Assembly: GCF_014201655.1 (NCBI RefSeq)
Contig: NZ_JACHEX010000001.1
Coordinates: 310,001 to 374,000 of the forward strand
Length of the DNA stretch: 64,000 nucleotides
DNA from: Thermosipho japonicus
GTDB lineage: Bacteria > Thermotogota > Thermotogae > Thermotogales > Fervidobacteriaceae
Direction: 5' to 3'
In this document: piece by piece, positions 37,751 through 48,125 of the stretch
Numbering within the stretch: position 1 is the stretch's first letter
Layout: each line of letters starts with the position of its first letter
Notes under the pieces: model-generated
Database searches by the model: none
What the model was told of the DNA's origin: nothing
The model's input: the letters and a program-made list of their open reading frames with translations, nothing else
Program-made: the position numbers and the translations under genes

Positions 37751-38692
37751 ATGAAGTTTTTTCATAACTATCCTACTTTTTCCAAACTAATTCTAGTCTT
37801 AGTTATTGGTCTACTATCATTTTTAATACCACTTTGGAGCATTAAGATAATTTTGTTCATAGTTGGATTATTTATTTTTTCTACCATCTTAAAAAAAGGA
37901 AAGATTGTATTCTTCATATTAGTCTTCATATTTTCTATACCTTTTATATCGATAAAAAGATTTTCAGATAATTTTTTTGAATTCTACAACTTTTTTGGAA
38001 ATTTTGAAGTAAGTTCAAATGAAAAATATATTATACAACCTGATAAGAAACAATTTCCAATCTACAATGACATAACAATAGACATTAAAAATCAAAATGG
38101 AGTAATTATTGAGTTTGTAGATGGAGATTCTATAGAGTTTCCATCAAAGCTTAACTTAACAACAGACAATAAAAAAATCGAAATTAACAATTATGGACAT
38201 TTCTCAAAAAATTATTATTTTGTAATCAAAATAGGAACCAAGGGAGTTAAAAACTTAAAAATTTCTGCAACAAAAATTGAAATAAATGGAAAAGCAAAAC
38301 TTGATAATCTAATTTTGAATGGTACTGCTATTAACATGAAAAACTGTTCAATTGAAAGTGAGTATCTGCATGTATCTGGTACTGCTATTAATTTATCCGA
38401 TTTTTTCAGAGGACATTACGCTTATATCGATGGAACAGCACTTAATTTTTCTGGAACATTTGATTTTCAACAAATAAAAATTGATGGTACAAGTATAAAT
38501 ATAAATTTAAATATTGGCAAATTAAATAAAGAAACAATAATAGATGGCACTGCTATAAATGCAACTATAAATTTTCTTTCAGATAATCCAAAAATTCTAA
38601 ATATTGATGGTACAAGCGGCACTGTAAAAGTGAAAAACTATGAAAGTGCGACTATAAACGTTGATGGTCCAAAAATTATCTTAGAGAAATAG
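37751..38692 (+). CDS. Membrane protein with GTAIN repeats (putative adhesin-like beta-solenoid)
   Basis: 313 residues from ATG 37751 after AAGGGGGTTAAATGT. Two or three N-terminal membrane segments (about 14-70) precede an external domain of about 235 residues. There a short motif recurs six times at 18-24 residue spacing: NGTAIN, SGTAIN, DGTALN, DGTSIN, DGTAIN, DGTSGT. This suggests a right-handed beta-solenoid like the DUF4097/DUF2807 putative adhesins, which often sit next to GntR or PspC-type regulators. A GntR-ABC module follows directly. Confidence 0.65.
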   Translation: MKFFHNYPTFSKLILVLVIGLLSFLIPLWSIKIILFIVGLFIFSTILKKGKIVFFILVFIFSIPFISIKRFSDNFFEFYNFFGNFEVSSNEKYIIQPDKKQFPIYNDITIDIKNQNGVIIEFVDGDSIEFPSKLNLTTDNKKIEINNYGHFSKNYYFVIKIGTKGVKNLKISATKIEINGKAKLDNLILNGTAINMKNCSIESEYLHVSGTAINLSDFFRGHYAYIDGTALNFSGTFDFQQIKIDGTSININLNIGKLNKETIIDGTAINATINFLSDNPKILNIDGTSGTVKVKNYESATINVDGPKIILEK

Positions 38693-38707
38693 TATGGAGT
38701 GATCCTT

Positions 38708-39070
38708 ATGCTAAGACCTGTTGATAAACACAGTGGAATACCATCTTACATTCAAATCGTTAATATGATTAAAGCGGAAATACTTCTTGGGAAAATACAT
38801 CCTGGAGAGCAACTATTGCCTGTTAGGAAGCTAAAAGAAATTTTTCAGGTAAATATAAATACAGTTTTAAAAGCACTTGAAAAACTTAAACTTGAAGGGT
38901 ACATAACTTCTGAACAAGGAATTGGATATTTTGTAAGTAAAGAGCTTCAAATTGCCCCAAATATAATGGTGGAGGTAAAAGAAGCCATAAAAAAACTTAA
39001 AAGTACAAAGATAGACCTTAATACTTTGTTTATAATCCTCGAGGAGGTGTGGAAAGATGAAAAAGATTGA
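38708..39070 (+). CDS. GntR-family regulator, short YtrA-type
   Basis: 120 residues from ATG 38708 (GGAGTGATCCTT upstream). The GntR winged helix is IPSYIQIVNMIKAEILLGK, LPVRKLKEIFQVNINTVLKALEKL and GYITSEQGIGYFVS. Only a short C-terminal helix region follows, as in the YtrA group that controls neighbouring ABC transporters. It likely represses this operon and responds to cell-envelope stress or a drug, by family analogy. Confidence 0.88.
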   Translation: MLRPVDKHSGIPSYIQIVNMIKAEILLGKIHPGEQLLPVRKLKEIFQVNINTVLKALEKLKLEGYITSEQGIGYFVSKELQIAPNIMVEVKEAIKKLKSTKIDLNTLFIILEEVWKDEKD

Positions 39071-39623
39071 AAATCTCTTTGAAATTACTCTAAAAGAAAA
39101 AAGTGGCGGATGGTTTTTCTGGTTTTTTCTCCTGTTTATACCACATTTAAATCTTTTTTCAATATTTTTTATATCCAATTTGTTACTTGCATCAAAAATA
39201 AAGAATAAAAAAGATAAATCTTTTTATTACCTTCCATTTACAAAAAAAGACGTTTTCTTTATCTTGTACCTTCTCCTAGTTCTTTTAATTTCTTCAACTT
39301 CATTTTTTAATTTACTATTGATTTCCAGATACTCATTGAAATATATATTAGGGCCACTAATATTTTCTACTGCAATTTATTCTATAGGTATAATAGCTTC
39401 ATCCCTAAATGGAGATAATTTTGCAATTACGATACTTTTTATTATTTTCGATGCAATACTTTCCAATCTAGGATCACCACATTTAGGTATTAATTTCAAC
39501 CCTTACATTTTAATTAGTCCAATAAGGCAAGAAAGTTTAATAGGCTCTTTGTTATTCTCTTTGGCATTGTTATTTATTGCATTTAAATTATATGTAGGTG
39601 GTGAAAGTTATGTTAAAAATTGA
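39057..39623 (+). CDS. Membrane component of the GntR-linked ABC module
   Basis: 188 residues with about five hydrophobic segments (WFFWFFLLFIPHLNLFSIFF, DVFFILYLLLVLLIS, GPLIFSTAIYSIGIIA, ITILFIIFDAILS, GSLLFSLALLFIAF). No enzyme motif. It overlaps the regulator (14 bases) and the ATPase gene, so it is the presumed permease. ATG follows GGAGGTGTGGAAAG. Confidence 0.65.
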   Translation: MKKIENLFEITLKEKSGGWFFWFFLLFIPHLNLFSIFFISNLLLASKIKNKKDKSFYYLPFTKKDVFFILYLLLVLLISSTSFFNLLLISRYSLKYILGPLIFSTAIYSIGIIASSLNGDNFAITILFIIFDAILSNLGSPHLGINFNPYILISPIRQESLIGSLLFSLALLFIAFKLYVGGESYVKN

Positions 39624-40419
39624 AAATCTAAAAAAATCTTTCAAAAATAAATTTGTTCTAAATAATGTTTCTTTAGAAGTAGAAAGAGGAGAGATACTTG
39701 CATTAATAGGTCCAAATGGTGTTGGAAAAACAACAACACTAAATTGCATTTCATTTGTCATAAAAAAAGATGGTGGGAAAATAATCTTGGATGATCAAGA
39801 ATTTATTGAAGAAGAAAAATATAAAATATCATATGTTCCAGAAGATAGAGTCTTCTTTCAAAATTTAACAGGAAAAGATTATCAAAAAATTTGGTCATCA
39901 CTTTACCCAGAATGGAACGAAAATATATTTCAAAAGTTTATTACAAAGTACAATCTTGATTTAAATCAAAAAGTCGAAAAATATTCACAAGGAATGAAAA
40001 CACTATTTCTTACTGGTCTTTCTGTATCAACTAATGCAAATATATTACTTTTAGATGAGCCAACTCAACACCTTGACCCTACTATAAGGCTTGAAATAAT
40101 GAAAATAATCCGAAACTACGCGGATCTTGGAAAATATGTAATTATTTCATCACATGAAATTTTTGAAATAGAAGAATATGCAGATAAAATTGCAATTATA
40201 AAATCTGGAGAAGTTATATATAAAGACTACATCGATAATGCTAAAGAACAACACAAAATAATTGACTCAGAAGAAAAAATAACTTCTGGAGAAGTTGTAG
40301 GACTTGTAGGAGATAAAATCCTTATAAAGACAGACGAAGAAATCGGAAGATATCCAAAATTAAATGAAATAGTTGTAGGATATTTGAACAGCAAAAACAA
40401 AGTGGATATTTTTAAATAA
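39610..40419 (+). CDS. ABC transporter ATPase of the GntR-linked module
   Basis: About 269 residues. Walker A is GPNGVGKTTT, Walker B LLLDEPTQHLDP and the H-loop ISSHEIFE. The signature reads YSQGMKTL instead of LSGGQ, as in YtrB/BcrA-type ATPases. The start is ATG 39610 after GGTGGTGAAAGTT. A C-terminal extension of about 60 residues follows the core. Substrate unknown. Confidence 0.9.
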   Translation: MLKIENLKKSFKNKFVLNNVSLEVERGEILALIGPNGVGKTTTLNCISFVIKKDGGKIILDDQEFIEEEKYKISYVPEDRVFFQNLTGKDYQKIWSSLYPEWNENIFQKFITKYNLDLNQKVEKYSQGMKTLFLTGLSVSTNANILLLDEPTQHLDPTIRLEIMKIIRNYADLGKYVIISSHEIFEIEEYADKIAIIKSGEVIYKDYIDNAKEQHKIIDSEEKITSGEVVGLVGDKILIKTDEEIGRYPKLNEIVVGYLNSKNKVDIFK

Positions 40420-40437
40420 AATTTAGTATAGCCCAAA

Positions 40438-40460
40438 AGCCAGCGAAATATTCGCTGGCT
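40438..40460. terminator. Shared convergent terminator
   Basis: AGCCAGCGAA (40438-40447), ATA loop, TTCGCTGGCT (40451-40460) between the convergent ABC and chemoreceptor genes. T-tracts are short on both sides (TTTT on the minus strand). Confidence 0.7.
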
Positions 40461-40481
40461 AATGTTATCGTTAATTAAATA

Positions 40482-42485
40482 TTATACTTTAAACTTTTGA
40501 ATCAAATCATTTAATTCTGAAGACATTGAACTTAACTCCTGAGCTAAAGCACTTACATTTTGAGTTGCTCTTGTCTGTTGATTTACAACATTTAATATCT
40601 CTTCTATTTGCTGTGATAACGCCATCATAGATTTTGAAGACATATCCATTGCACTGCTTATTTCCTGTGCTGCCGCTCCCTGCTCTTGTGCACTTGCCGC
40701 TAAACTCTCTATCTCTGTTGACATATTCGTTACTTCATCTGTTATCTTTTCAAATTGCTTTACTATTGTATCGGACTGATCACTAATATTTTCAACTAAC
40801 TCTACAACTTTCTTTGTCGCCTCATCAGCCTTTATTGCCCCTTGACTTATTTGTTCTAATATTTGACCTATTTGATTTGTTGCATTTTTACTTTCTTCAG
40901 CAAGTTTTCTAATTTCATCAGCAACCACAGCAAATCCTTTTCCCGCTTCCCCGGCTCTTGCTGCTTCTATTGCTGCGTTTAATGCAAGAAGATTTGTCTG
41001 CTCTGCTATTGAATTTATTGCTTCCAATATTACTCCTATATTCTTTACTTGATTGCTTAAGCCATCTACAACACTTACAGTTTCTTCCCCCATTTCTTTC
41101 GCCTCTTTTATCATTTCTGCAATCTTCTCTATTGCTTTATCCCCCTCTTTTACTGCTCCAGCTACTTGTTCTGATCTTTCACTAAGTTGTTCAGCTGCCT
41201 TTGACACTGTTTGAGCGCTTGCTGCTACTTCCTCAACCCCACTTGTTACTTCTTCTATTGACGCTGACATACTTTGTGCTGCTTTATCTACCTCTTCCAT
41301 TTGAGATAACATTTTTTCTGACGATGCTCCTAATTCTTCTGCTGTTGCCGAAAGCTCTGATGCTGACTCATTTACTTCTATTGATGCCTTGTTTATTATT
41401 GTCATTGCCTCTTTAATTAAATTTGCCATACCATCTAATTCTTTTGATATATTGGCTATTTCATCATTCCCTTTTGCCTCAAATTGAACAGTTAAATCAC
41501 CTCTTCCAAACCTTATTACTGTTTCTGATAACTTATTTATTGGTTTTGAAAAACTCAATGATACAAAAGATATTATTATTGATATTATTACACCTAAGAT
41601 TGCAAACATCATTATTACTACTTTTATTAGCTTATTTGTGCTTGCTAATAATTCATTTTCAGGAACTGCTACTGCCATTGCCCATCCATTTGTTGCTTTT
41701 ATTGGTGCATAATATACATAATTTGTTAAACCATTATCTTCTTTTGATTTAAAATATCCATTTTCTCCAGATAGAATTTTTTCTGAAGCTTGTTCAAGGT
41801 CAGGAATACCTGCTTTTGATGCCTCTTTTATATTTAATTTCATTAAATATTTTCCTGTTGTATCACCAATAATCAAACCGGATGAATCAGTTATCCAGGC
41901 AAAAGCTGATTGAGTTATCTTAAGATCATCAAGTAAATCATCAAATGAATCAGATTTCACACTAGCACCTAATACACCAATTGTTCTATTATTTTTACCT
42001 TTTACAGCCACTGCTATAACAAATACATTTTGACCTGTTACTTTTGATATTATTCCATCACTAATTACAACATCGGCACCTTGCCTCATAATTTTTTTAA
42101 AATAGTCTCTATCAGAAATATTTGCAGTAATACCTAAAGTTGTTATGGCCTTTCCGTCAGGATAGGCAATAAATAAAGATTCGTAATACGAGTTTTTAGC
42201 AACTTTACTTTTTAACTCGTTTTCAACAAGTTCTTTCCAATCACCAGATTTTAATGCATCAATGACAAAAGTTAAATCAGAAACAGCCCTAACTTCTTTG
42301 ACAACAGCATCAATTCTTTCACTAATTAAAGCAGCTTTACTCTCAATCAAACTTTTAGTTGATTGAGTAGCAGAATCTACAGCATTTGCTCTAATTTGAA
42401 AATAAGTTACAAACGTAATAACCAGCGATAATGCAATTACTGGTGTTAAAATAAATACTAACATCTTCCCAAGCATGGTTTTCAT
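40482..42485 (-). CDS. Methyl-accepting chemotaxis protein (dCache-HAMP-MA)
   Basis: 667 residues. Membrane segment 1 (about 10-30) and segment 2 (about 285-308) flank a dCache-type sensor ([41 protein letters not shown]). HAMP follows (about 310-360), then a long coiled-coil signalling domain with the hairpin tip [20 protein letters not shown] and [15 protein letters not shown]. It should control CheA. The ligand is unknown; dCache sensors often bind amino acids. ATG follows GGGGAGGCGAATAT. Confidence 0.95.
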   Translation of the reverse strand: MKTMLGKMLVFILTPVIALSLVITFVTYFQIRANAVDSATQSTKSLIESKAALISERIDAVVKEVRAVSDLTFVIDALKSGDWKELVENELKSKVAKNSYYESLFIAYPDGKAITTLGITANISDRDYFKKIMRQGADVVISDGIISKVTGQNVFVIAVAVKGKNNRTIGVLGASVKSDSFDDLLDDLKITQSAFAWITDSSGLIIGDTTGKYLMKLNIKEASKAGIPDLEQASEKILSGENGYFKSKEDNGLTNYVYYAPIKATNGWAMAVAVPENELLASTNKLIKVVIMMFAILGVIISIIISFVSLSFSKPINKLSETVIRFGRGDLTVQFEAKGNDEIANISKELDGMANLIKEAMTIINKASIEVNESASELSATAEELGASSEKMLSQMEEVDKAAQSMSASIEEVTSGVEEVAASAQTVSKAAEQLSERSEQVAGAVKEGDKAIEKIAEMIKEAKEMGEETVSVVDGLSNQVKNIGVILEAINSIAEQTNLLALNAAIEAARAGEAGKGFAVVADEIRKLAEESKNATNQIGQILEQISQGAIKADEATKKVVELVENISDQSDTIVKQFEKITDEVTNMSTEIESLAASAQEQGAAAQEISSAMDMSSKSMMALSQQIEEILNVVNQQTRATQNVSALAQELSSMSSELNDLIQKFKV

Positions 42486-43226
42486 ATATTCGCCTCCCCG
42501 AATAAAACTTTAGAAAATATCATAGCAAGTATTTTAAAATAGCTTTCTAAGCTTTAGAAAACATATCTTTCTAATTCACATATCACTATTACTCATATTC
42601 ACTAGCTTTACACCCCAATTAATATAAAATTTATTTGCTAATTAACCTAATTATTTTAGGACAAACAGAGAGTATGACTCTTAACACTGTTAGCTGCTGC
42701 CATAGTGTCATCTATGTAATCTGTGCCTTTAGCGTCTTTTCATCCTTCTCATCTTCATCCTCTGTTTCAACCTTTCTATATACCATTCCATTTCCCCCTT
42801 GAATGTGGTTATCTTTGTACTAAAAACAACCACATTCAAGGAGATGTAGTCCGACAATATTCACTTTAATATTATTTGACCACAAAAATTACTCAATAAA
42901 ATATCTAATACTGGTACAAATCTTAAAAAATGTATCTAAGAAAGCATCCTGATCATATCTTTGCTACAATTCTAACCCTTATGTATTTAACTAATATTCA
43001 ATCAAGAATAAAAATAAATAATTCTACCTTCTAGGCAAATAACAGACTATTAATACACTTATAGATTGGAAAAATTGTCAAAAAAGGAAAGTAAGTAAGA
43101 AACTAAAAAGACTTTTTGGAACATTAAAAGATTGATAGCAGTGAAAATAGAAGCAAAAAAAGAGGCTTCACCTTTTATACGAAGCAAAGACAAAAGTGTA
43201 AAGTTTTATTAAATTTTGAGAAATGA
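42486..43226. other. Non-coding AT-rich region with a long inverted repeat
   Basis: I see no intact gene here. A 14-bp perfect inverted repeat, CCTTGAATGTGGTT (42797-42810) and AACCACATTCAAGG (42828-42841), has a 17-base loop and no T-run, so it is not a standard terminator. Its location next to a transposase remnant suggests an insertion-sequence end or a junction scar. The minus strand before the repeat reads a short open frame (MEWYIERLKQRMKMRRMKRR) without clear identity. Confidence 0.5.
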
Positions 43227-43433
43227 AATAACAAAGAGCTAGACCATGCAGAAGTTATGCTAAAAGATATAGGACGTTCGATACTCTTAGCAGATAGAGG
43301 GTACTGGCAATGGCAGTTTGTTGAAAAAAATGAAAGAAAAGCTAGCCAATCTTATTTAAGAGAGCTAACTCTCAAGGAGGAAAAAACTAAAAATATTTTA
43401 CCAGAGGTGTTTGATAATAAACAAAATATATAA
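43227..43433 (+). pseudogene. Transposase remnant
   Basis: A 68-codon open stretch reads ELDHAEVMLKDIGRSILLAD then RGYWQWQFVEKNERK, which looks like the second-aspartate region of a DDE transposase (ILLADRGY). There is no start codon with a ribosome binding site, and frames upstream (43120-43226) are broken by stops. It is a decayed insertion sequence. The DNA from 43434 to 44008 shows no gene. Confidence 0.5.
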
Positions 43434-44008
43434 ATATTAATTACACAACACTATTTGCTTTTCAATGACCAATTTATACTTTTTACTAAACTTATTATAC
43501 GAGGAGGTGTAGCTCTTTTTTATTCTAATTTAACCTATTTTTTGCTTTGACCAGGGTCTATTATTCGCTAGTTTCACATAGATTATAAAACTTAACATAC
43601 CCCTTAGATGTTTTCTATCACATCTATTACAACTCTGACACATGATTCAATAAATTTATAGTTTGATTCATTTTTCTCCGTAAACTATTAACAAAAGAAA
43701 GGTATTATATTATCTAAGGGTTCATTAAATTAATTAAAAAGGTAGCAATTGGTATAAAAAAGAAAAACTTTTTTAGTTTTTAAATTCTAAGTTATCCGTT
43801 ATGAAAAACTAGATAATTTTAATTTTTTCTTATCTGATCTTTCAAAAAAGCAGATACTTTTTGTTTAATAATTATGTCTGATTTAAAATTATATTAATTT
43901 TCCGCTATACTAATAATTCCTAAGTGTTGTAAGTATATTTAAATTTACAATATATATTAGTTTTGTATATAATATTATACCACATATATCATTTTACTTT
44001 TTAATTCT

Positions 44009-45079
44009 TTAATATACATGTTTAAGCTCCTGCATTTTACTTTGATAAAATTTACAAATATTATCTTTTACTTTAAACAAAGCATTAACAAGTTTTGGAT
44101 CGTACAATATGCCAGACAGCTCTTTCATCTCTTCAAATGCTTCAGTTAAGGGTCTTGCCCTCTTATATGGCCTTTTACTCACTATTGCGTCAAGACTATC
44201 TGCTATCGCTACTATTCTCGCTTCTATCGGTATTTCTTCGCCTTTTAAACCTTCTGGATATCCTTTCCCGTTCCATCGTTCATGATGATACTTTGCTATT
44301 ACTGCTGCTGTTTTTAGTAATGAAGTTGATGATTCTCTCAATATGTTATACCCTATTATTGTATGGCCTTTCATTATTTCATATTCTTCTTCGTCTAACT
44401 TTCCTGGCTTCAATAGTATCCTATCTGGTATTCCTATCTTTCCTATATCGTGAAGCTGTGCTCCAAAATATATATCTGCTACTTTAGCTTTTTCCAAACC
44501 TATTTCTTCTGCTATCTTTGAACTTACCCATCCAACTCTCAACGTATGCTCATGGGTCTCATCATCCCTATACTCCGAAACTACATTTAATATCTTTATC
44601 ATTTCCATAACTAACTGTTCGTTTTTATCATGAAGTTGCTTTATTATTTCTTTACTTATACAAGCTTCCTCTTTAACCTTTTTGGCAATAATATTCTTTG
44701 TAGTGTAAAAATCGTATTTTGACATTAACATATTAATTCGTGAAGTTAATAATTCAAAATTAACTGGTTTTGAAATAAAATCATCCACCCCTATTTCTGC
44801 TGCTTTATCTAACATTTCTTTATCCGAATATGCTGTTAACATAATTATTGGTCCTAAAAAGTGGCTTTTCCTTATCTCTTTTACTGCTGTTATACCATCC
44901 ATCTCTGGCATTAATATATCCGTTATTACCACATTTATACTATCTTTCTCCTTTTCCATTATCTCAACCGCTCTCTTTCCATTTTCAACTGTAATAACAT
45001 CAAATCCTTTATGCTTTAAAAACATTTCAAGCATCTTTCTAATTTCTCTTTCATCTTCTACTACTAGAATTCTAATCAT
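44009..45079 (-). CDS. Response regulator with HD-GYP phosphodiesterase domain
   Basis: 356 residues. Residues 1-120 are a receiver with VVEDE, the phosphoryl Asp in VVITDILMPEMDG, and ISKPVNF holding the conserved Lys. Residues about 165-345 are an HD-GYP domain: GAQLHDIGKIGIPD, GHTIIGYNIL, YHHERWNGKGYPEGLKGEEIP and RIVAIADSLDA. HD-GYP enzymes hydrolyse cyclic di-GMP. The start overlaps the kinase stop (TAATG), so the pair is co-translated and likely cognate. Confidence 0.96.
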   Translation of the reverse strand: MIRILVVEDEREIRKMLEMFLKHKGFDVITVENGKRAVEIMEKEKDSINVVITDILMPEMDGITAVKEIRKSHFLGPIIMLTAYSDKEMLDKAAEIGVDDFISKPVNFELLTSRINMLMSKYDFYTTKNIIAKKVKEEACISKEIIKQLHDKNEQLVMEMIKILNVVSEYRDDETHEHTLRVGWVSSKIAEEIGLEKAKVADIYFGAQLHDIGKIGIPDRILLKPGKLDEEEYEIMKGHTIIGYNILRESSTSLLKTAAVIAKYHHERWNGKGYPEGLKGEEIPIEARIVAIADSLDAIVSKRPYKRARPLTEAFEEMKELSGILYDPKLVNALFKVKDNICKFYQSKMQELKHVY

Positions 45080-47508
45080 TAGTTTTCACCTCCCAGTGCT
45101 ATAACTAATAGCTTGATTTCTGGGAATATTTTAACTAGCTCTTTTACAATACTAGACGATGATTCTAATTCTTTTTTTGTAGCAAATAATACAATTATCT
45201 TATACTCACGGATGACATCTTTTGTTATTTCATTCAAAACTTTGAATGTATATTTACCAAGACTTTCTATTTGTTTTAAATACTCTTTAGATCTTTTTGT
45301 ATAAATAACCATAACTTTTTGATTTAACAATTCCCTTATCATTTCTACCTGCTCTAAAAAGTTTGTACCTTTCTCTATTATCTGCTTTTTTTCTTTTGCA
45401 AAATATTCCTCTGTGTAAAATATGAATCTTGTGTGTAAAAGCCGCGACTCCTCCTCAAGAAGCTTTACTAAAACTTCTCCAGAAACATCACTCAAATTCA
45501 TTTTCGTTAAGATTACATCAGGTGTATGTTCTAATGCTTTTATATATCCGTCATATCCATTACTTGCTTCTACTATTTCTTGCGGTTTAAAAAATTTCCT
45601 TACTAACTTCCTTAATTCTTCATCTGGTTCTATTAAAAGAAGTTTGATGTGTTCTTTTTCCCTCACATTCTTTGGTGTTACAAACCTTGGTATCTCTACA
45701 TGAAACTTTGTTCCTTTACTGACTTTACTATCAACTCGTATTTTCCCATCTAATAGCTCTACAAATGTTTTTACAATTGATAACCCTAATCCTGTACTTG
45801 CGTAATCTTTTTCACCAACAAATGGTTCAAATATTTTTTGAAGCTTTTCTTCTTTTATCCCTTTTCCCGTATCTTCAACTTCAATTATAATTTTTTCTTT
45901 TTCAACTTTCATCTCACCTTTTACACTTCCCTTTTCCGTATATTTAATTGCGTTACTTAACAAATTTGATAGTATCATTGAGTCAACTTTGTAGTCTCCA
46001 GAAAAAACTTCTTCTCCACTAAATTCAAAATTAAAATTTAGCCCTTTTTGTGTTGCAAGGTCTCTATATTCTGAAATCAATGGCTCAAACAATGATTGTT
46101 TTAGTGTCTCTATTTTCACTTCAAGTTTCCATGCTTCTATTCGCAAAAGACCTAAAAGATTATTTACTAATTCCTCCATACGTTTTAAAGCTTTTTCCAT
46201 ACTCTCAAGCGGTTCTTTTAAGTTGCTTATATTCCCATATATCCCTGATTTTATCAACTGCACATTTCCACTTATTACAGTTATTGGAGTTTTCAATTCA
46301 TGTGATATTGAACGTAGAAAATAGGTACGAAGTTCACTCAATCTTTTTAACTCCTCTGTAGTTTCTTGTAAAGCATCCTTTTGCTCTATTTCATTCAATT
46401 TTAATTCAACTAAATATATTTGAGACTTTAATATTTCTTCTGTATTTTTGCTTAACGTATTTGTTTTAAGATATAAGGCTATGTTTTTTGTATGAATCTT
46501 TGGCCAATTTTTAAATTCTCTTGGAATATCTTTCATTGTTGAATACACCATTTTATCCTTATATAGTACAACTATTTCTCCTATTCCAAGACGATTTTTA
46601 AAAAATTCTCTGTATTTATCCAATAATATATTCATGTTCTTTTTTACATCTTCTTTTGTTTGAGAATTAAGTAATAATTGTTGCTGATATAATAAAATCT
46701 TTTGCTTCATTTCACATAACAAAATTTCATCACTTAAATCCTCAAGAGTCCAATTATATTTACTTAAAATTTTACTTACTTGATTTAATGACTTTATAAA
46801 TACATTATTCGTTACACTAACCAGCATAACGATAGCATGAGAAATCAATAGAGAGTATCCAAAAGTAAAGTGTTCGTTAAAAGCATTATCTCTATACAGA
46901 ATAAAACTAATTTCAGCCAATGCCGCAAACAAAAGACTAACAAAAAGACCGGCTCTTTTGCGCAACATGTATGCAGAAACAAATAATACTATAGTCAAGA
47001 CAACCTCAAAAATTGATTTATATCTTGTCGTGTTTGTAGTATAAAACATTTTTTGTGGAATAAACTTTGAAAGAAGTATAAATAAAAACGTTAGTAATAT
47101 TGGAAAACACAAAAATTTTGTTGAAACTTGTTTGTTTGACCTTTGAAATTTGTAATCTAAAATTGCATACGAAAATGTCCCAAAAACAAAGAGAGTTCTA
47201 GCATAAATCCATAATTCAAAGGATATTTCCATCGTGTTAGTATAAAAACCCGAAAAAAATACAACATGAATAATTTCTAATAATGCTGCTCCAAAAAGAA
47301 AAAATCCATATATGACATAATGAATGTATTTAAGATTTTTTGGAAAAACAAGAAAATAGATAAATATAAGTAGGTAGGAAAATATTGTAATAAGTTCTAC
47401 AATAAGAAGATTAACAAAATCAAAATGAATGCGGATGAATATAAAAGATAAAAAAAAGATTGTAATCCCTAACAAAAAATACTTAAGTAATTCTTTACCG
47501 TTTGGCAT
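45079..47508 (-). CDS. Hybrid sensor histidine kinase with degenerate receiver
   Basis: About 809 residues from ATG 47506-47508 (GAGGTGTTTGAA upstream). The N-terminal 240 residues form about seven membrane segments, resembling MASE3-type sensors. A linker region follows, then the kinase: H-box SISHELKTPITVISGN (His near 403), N-box LSNLLSNAIKYTEKGS, and G boxes EDTGKGIKEEKL and STGLGLSIVKTFVELL. The C-terminus has a receiver-like domain in which the acceptor Asp is lost (VILTKMNLSDVSG, Lys in place of Asp), then a further alpha/beta segment. It probably phosphorylates the HD-GYP regulator encoded next. Confidence 0.92.
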   Translation of the reverse strand: MPNGKELLKYFLLGITIFFLSFIFIRIHFDFVNLLIVELITIFSYLLIFIYFLVFPKNLKYIHYVIYGFFLFGAALLEIIHVVFFSGFYTNTMEISFELWIYARTLFVFGTFSYAILDYKFQRSNKQVSTKFLCFPILLTFLFILLSKFIPQKMFYTTNTTRYKSIFEVVLTIVLFVSAYMLRKRAGLFVSLLFAALAEISFILYRDNAFNEHFTFGYSLLISHAIVMLVSVTNNVFIKSLNQVSKILSKYNWTLEDLSDEILLCEMKQKILLYQQQLLLNSQTKEDVKKNMNILLDKYREFFKNRLGIGEIVVLYKDKMVYSTMKDIPREFKNWPKIHTKNIALYLKTNTLSKNTEEILKSQIYLVELKLNEIEQKDALQETTEELKRLSELRTYFLRSISHELKTPITVISGNVQLIKSGIYGNISNLKEPLESMEKALKRMEELVNNLLGLLRIEAWKLEVKIETLKQSLFEPLISEYRDLATQKGLNFNFEFSGEEVFSGDYKVDSMILSNLLSNAIKYTEKGSVKGEMKVEKEKIIIEVEDTGKGIKEEKLQKIFEPFVGEKDYASTGLGLSIVKTFVELLDGKIRVDSKVSKGTKFHVEIPRFVTPKNVREKEHIKLLLIEPDEELRKLVRKFFKPQEIVEASNGYDGYIKALEHTPDVILTKMNLSDVSGEVLVKLLEEESRLLHTRFIFYTEEYFAKEKKQIIEKGTNFLEQVEMIRELLNQKVMVIYTKRSKEYLKQIESLGKYTFKVLNEITKDVIREYKIIVLFATKKELESSSSIVKELVKIFPEIKLLVIALGGEN

Positions 47509-47517
47509 TTCAAACAC

Positions 47518-48063
47518 CTCTATACTATGCTTATTAATCCTAACCTAATGCCTTAACAATACTTTATATCAAAAAATTGATAAAAATTCAATATTTATTA
47601 TTGTAAAACTTTCTACGTTAATGTTTACTTTATTGTTATATAATATAAAAAAAACATGAAATTTATCAAAATCTAAAAACGCAATATAAATGGAATAAAT
47701 CTTTAGCCTGCCATTAAACCTGTTTTTATGAACAATCCTTTATTTACCATTTTCAACTTGGAAAAATTATTCGCATCAAGTTGGAAATCGTTAATATACT
47801 CGACTAGGGCCTTAAAAACCAAAGTGTTTGATGACCAGATAAGAGTTACAATGAAAGTTTCAAAGCAGGAAGGTTACTGACAAACAAACAACTCCCATAT
47901 TAAATGCATTATTCTTATTAACTTTCACTCCAAAAACATGCATTCATTCAGACTAATATTTTTTATCTTCGGTTCAATACTTTCAGTTAAATTTTAGGAA
48001 AAACTAAGAAAAAATAACTTGAATTATAATCAAAAATTCCACGAATATTCTTTTAATATTAAA
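47518..48063. other. Intergenic region, no supported gene
   Basis: AT-rich DNA upstream of the kinase gene. A 50-codon open frame at 47728-47880 on the plus strand lacks a ribosome binding site and resembles nothing I know; it may be a remnant. No RNA structure is evident. Confidence 0.5.
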
Positions 48064-48101
48064 AACAAGACTTCTAAGGCAAATGTCTTAGAAGTCTTGT
48101 T
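48064..48101 (-). terminator. Strong terminator after the DUF4438 gene
   Basis: AACAAGACTTCTAAG (48064-48078) pairs perfectly over 15 bp with CTTAGAAGTCTTGTT (48087-48101); the minus strand continues in T-rich DNA. Confidence 0.85.
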
Positions 48102-48125
48102 CTAATTAAATAATTTTTTGAAATT

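Noticed and set aside
40958-41752. Leucine-rich plus-strand frames opposite the chemoreceptor
   Set aside because: Artefacts of the Glu/Ala/Lys-rich coiled coil read on the other strand.
47728-47880. 50-codon plus-strand frame in the kinase upstream region
   Set aside because: No ribosome binding site and no recognisable motif; kept only as a note in the intergenic entry.
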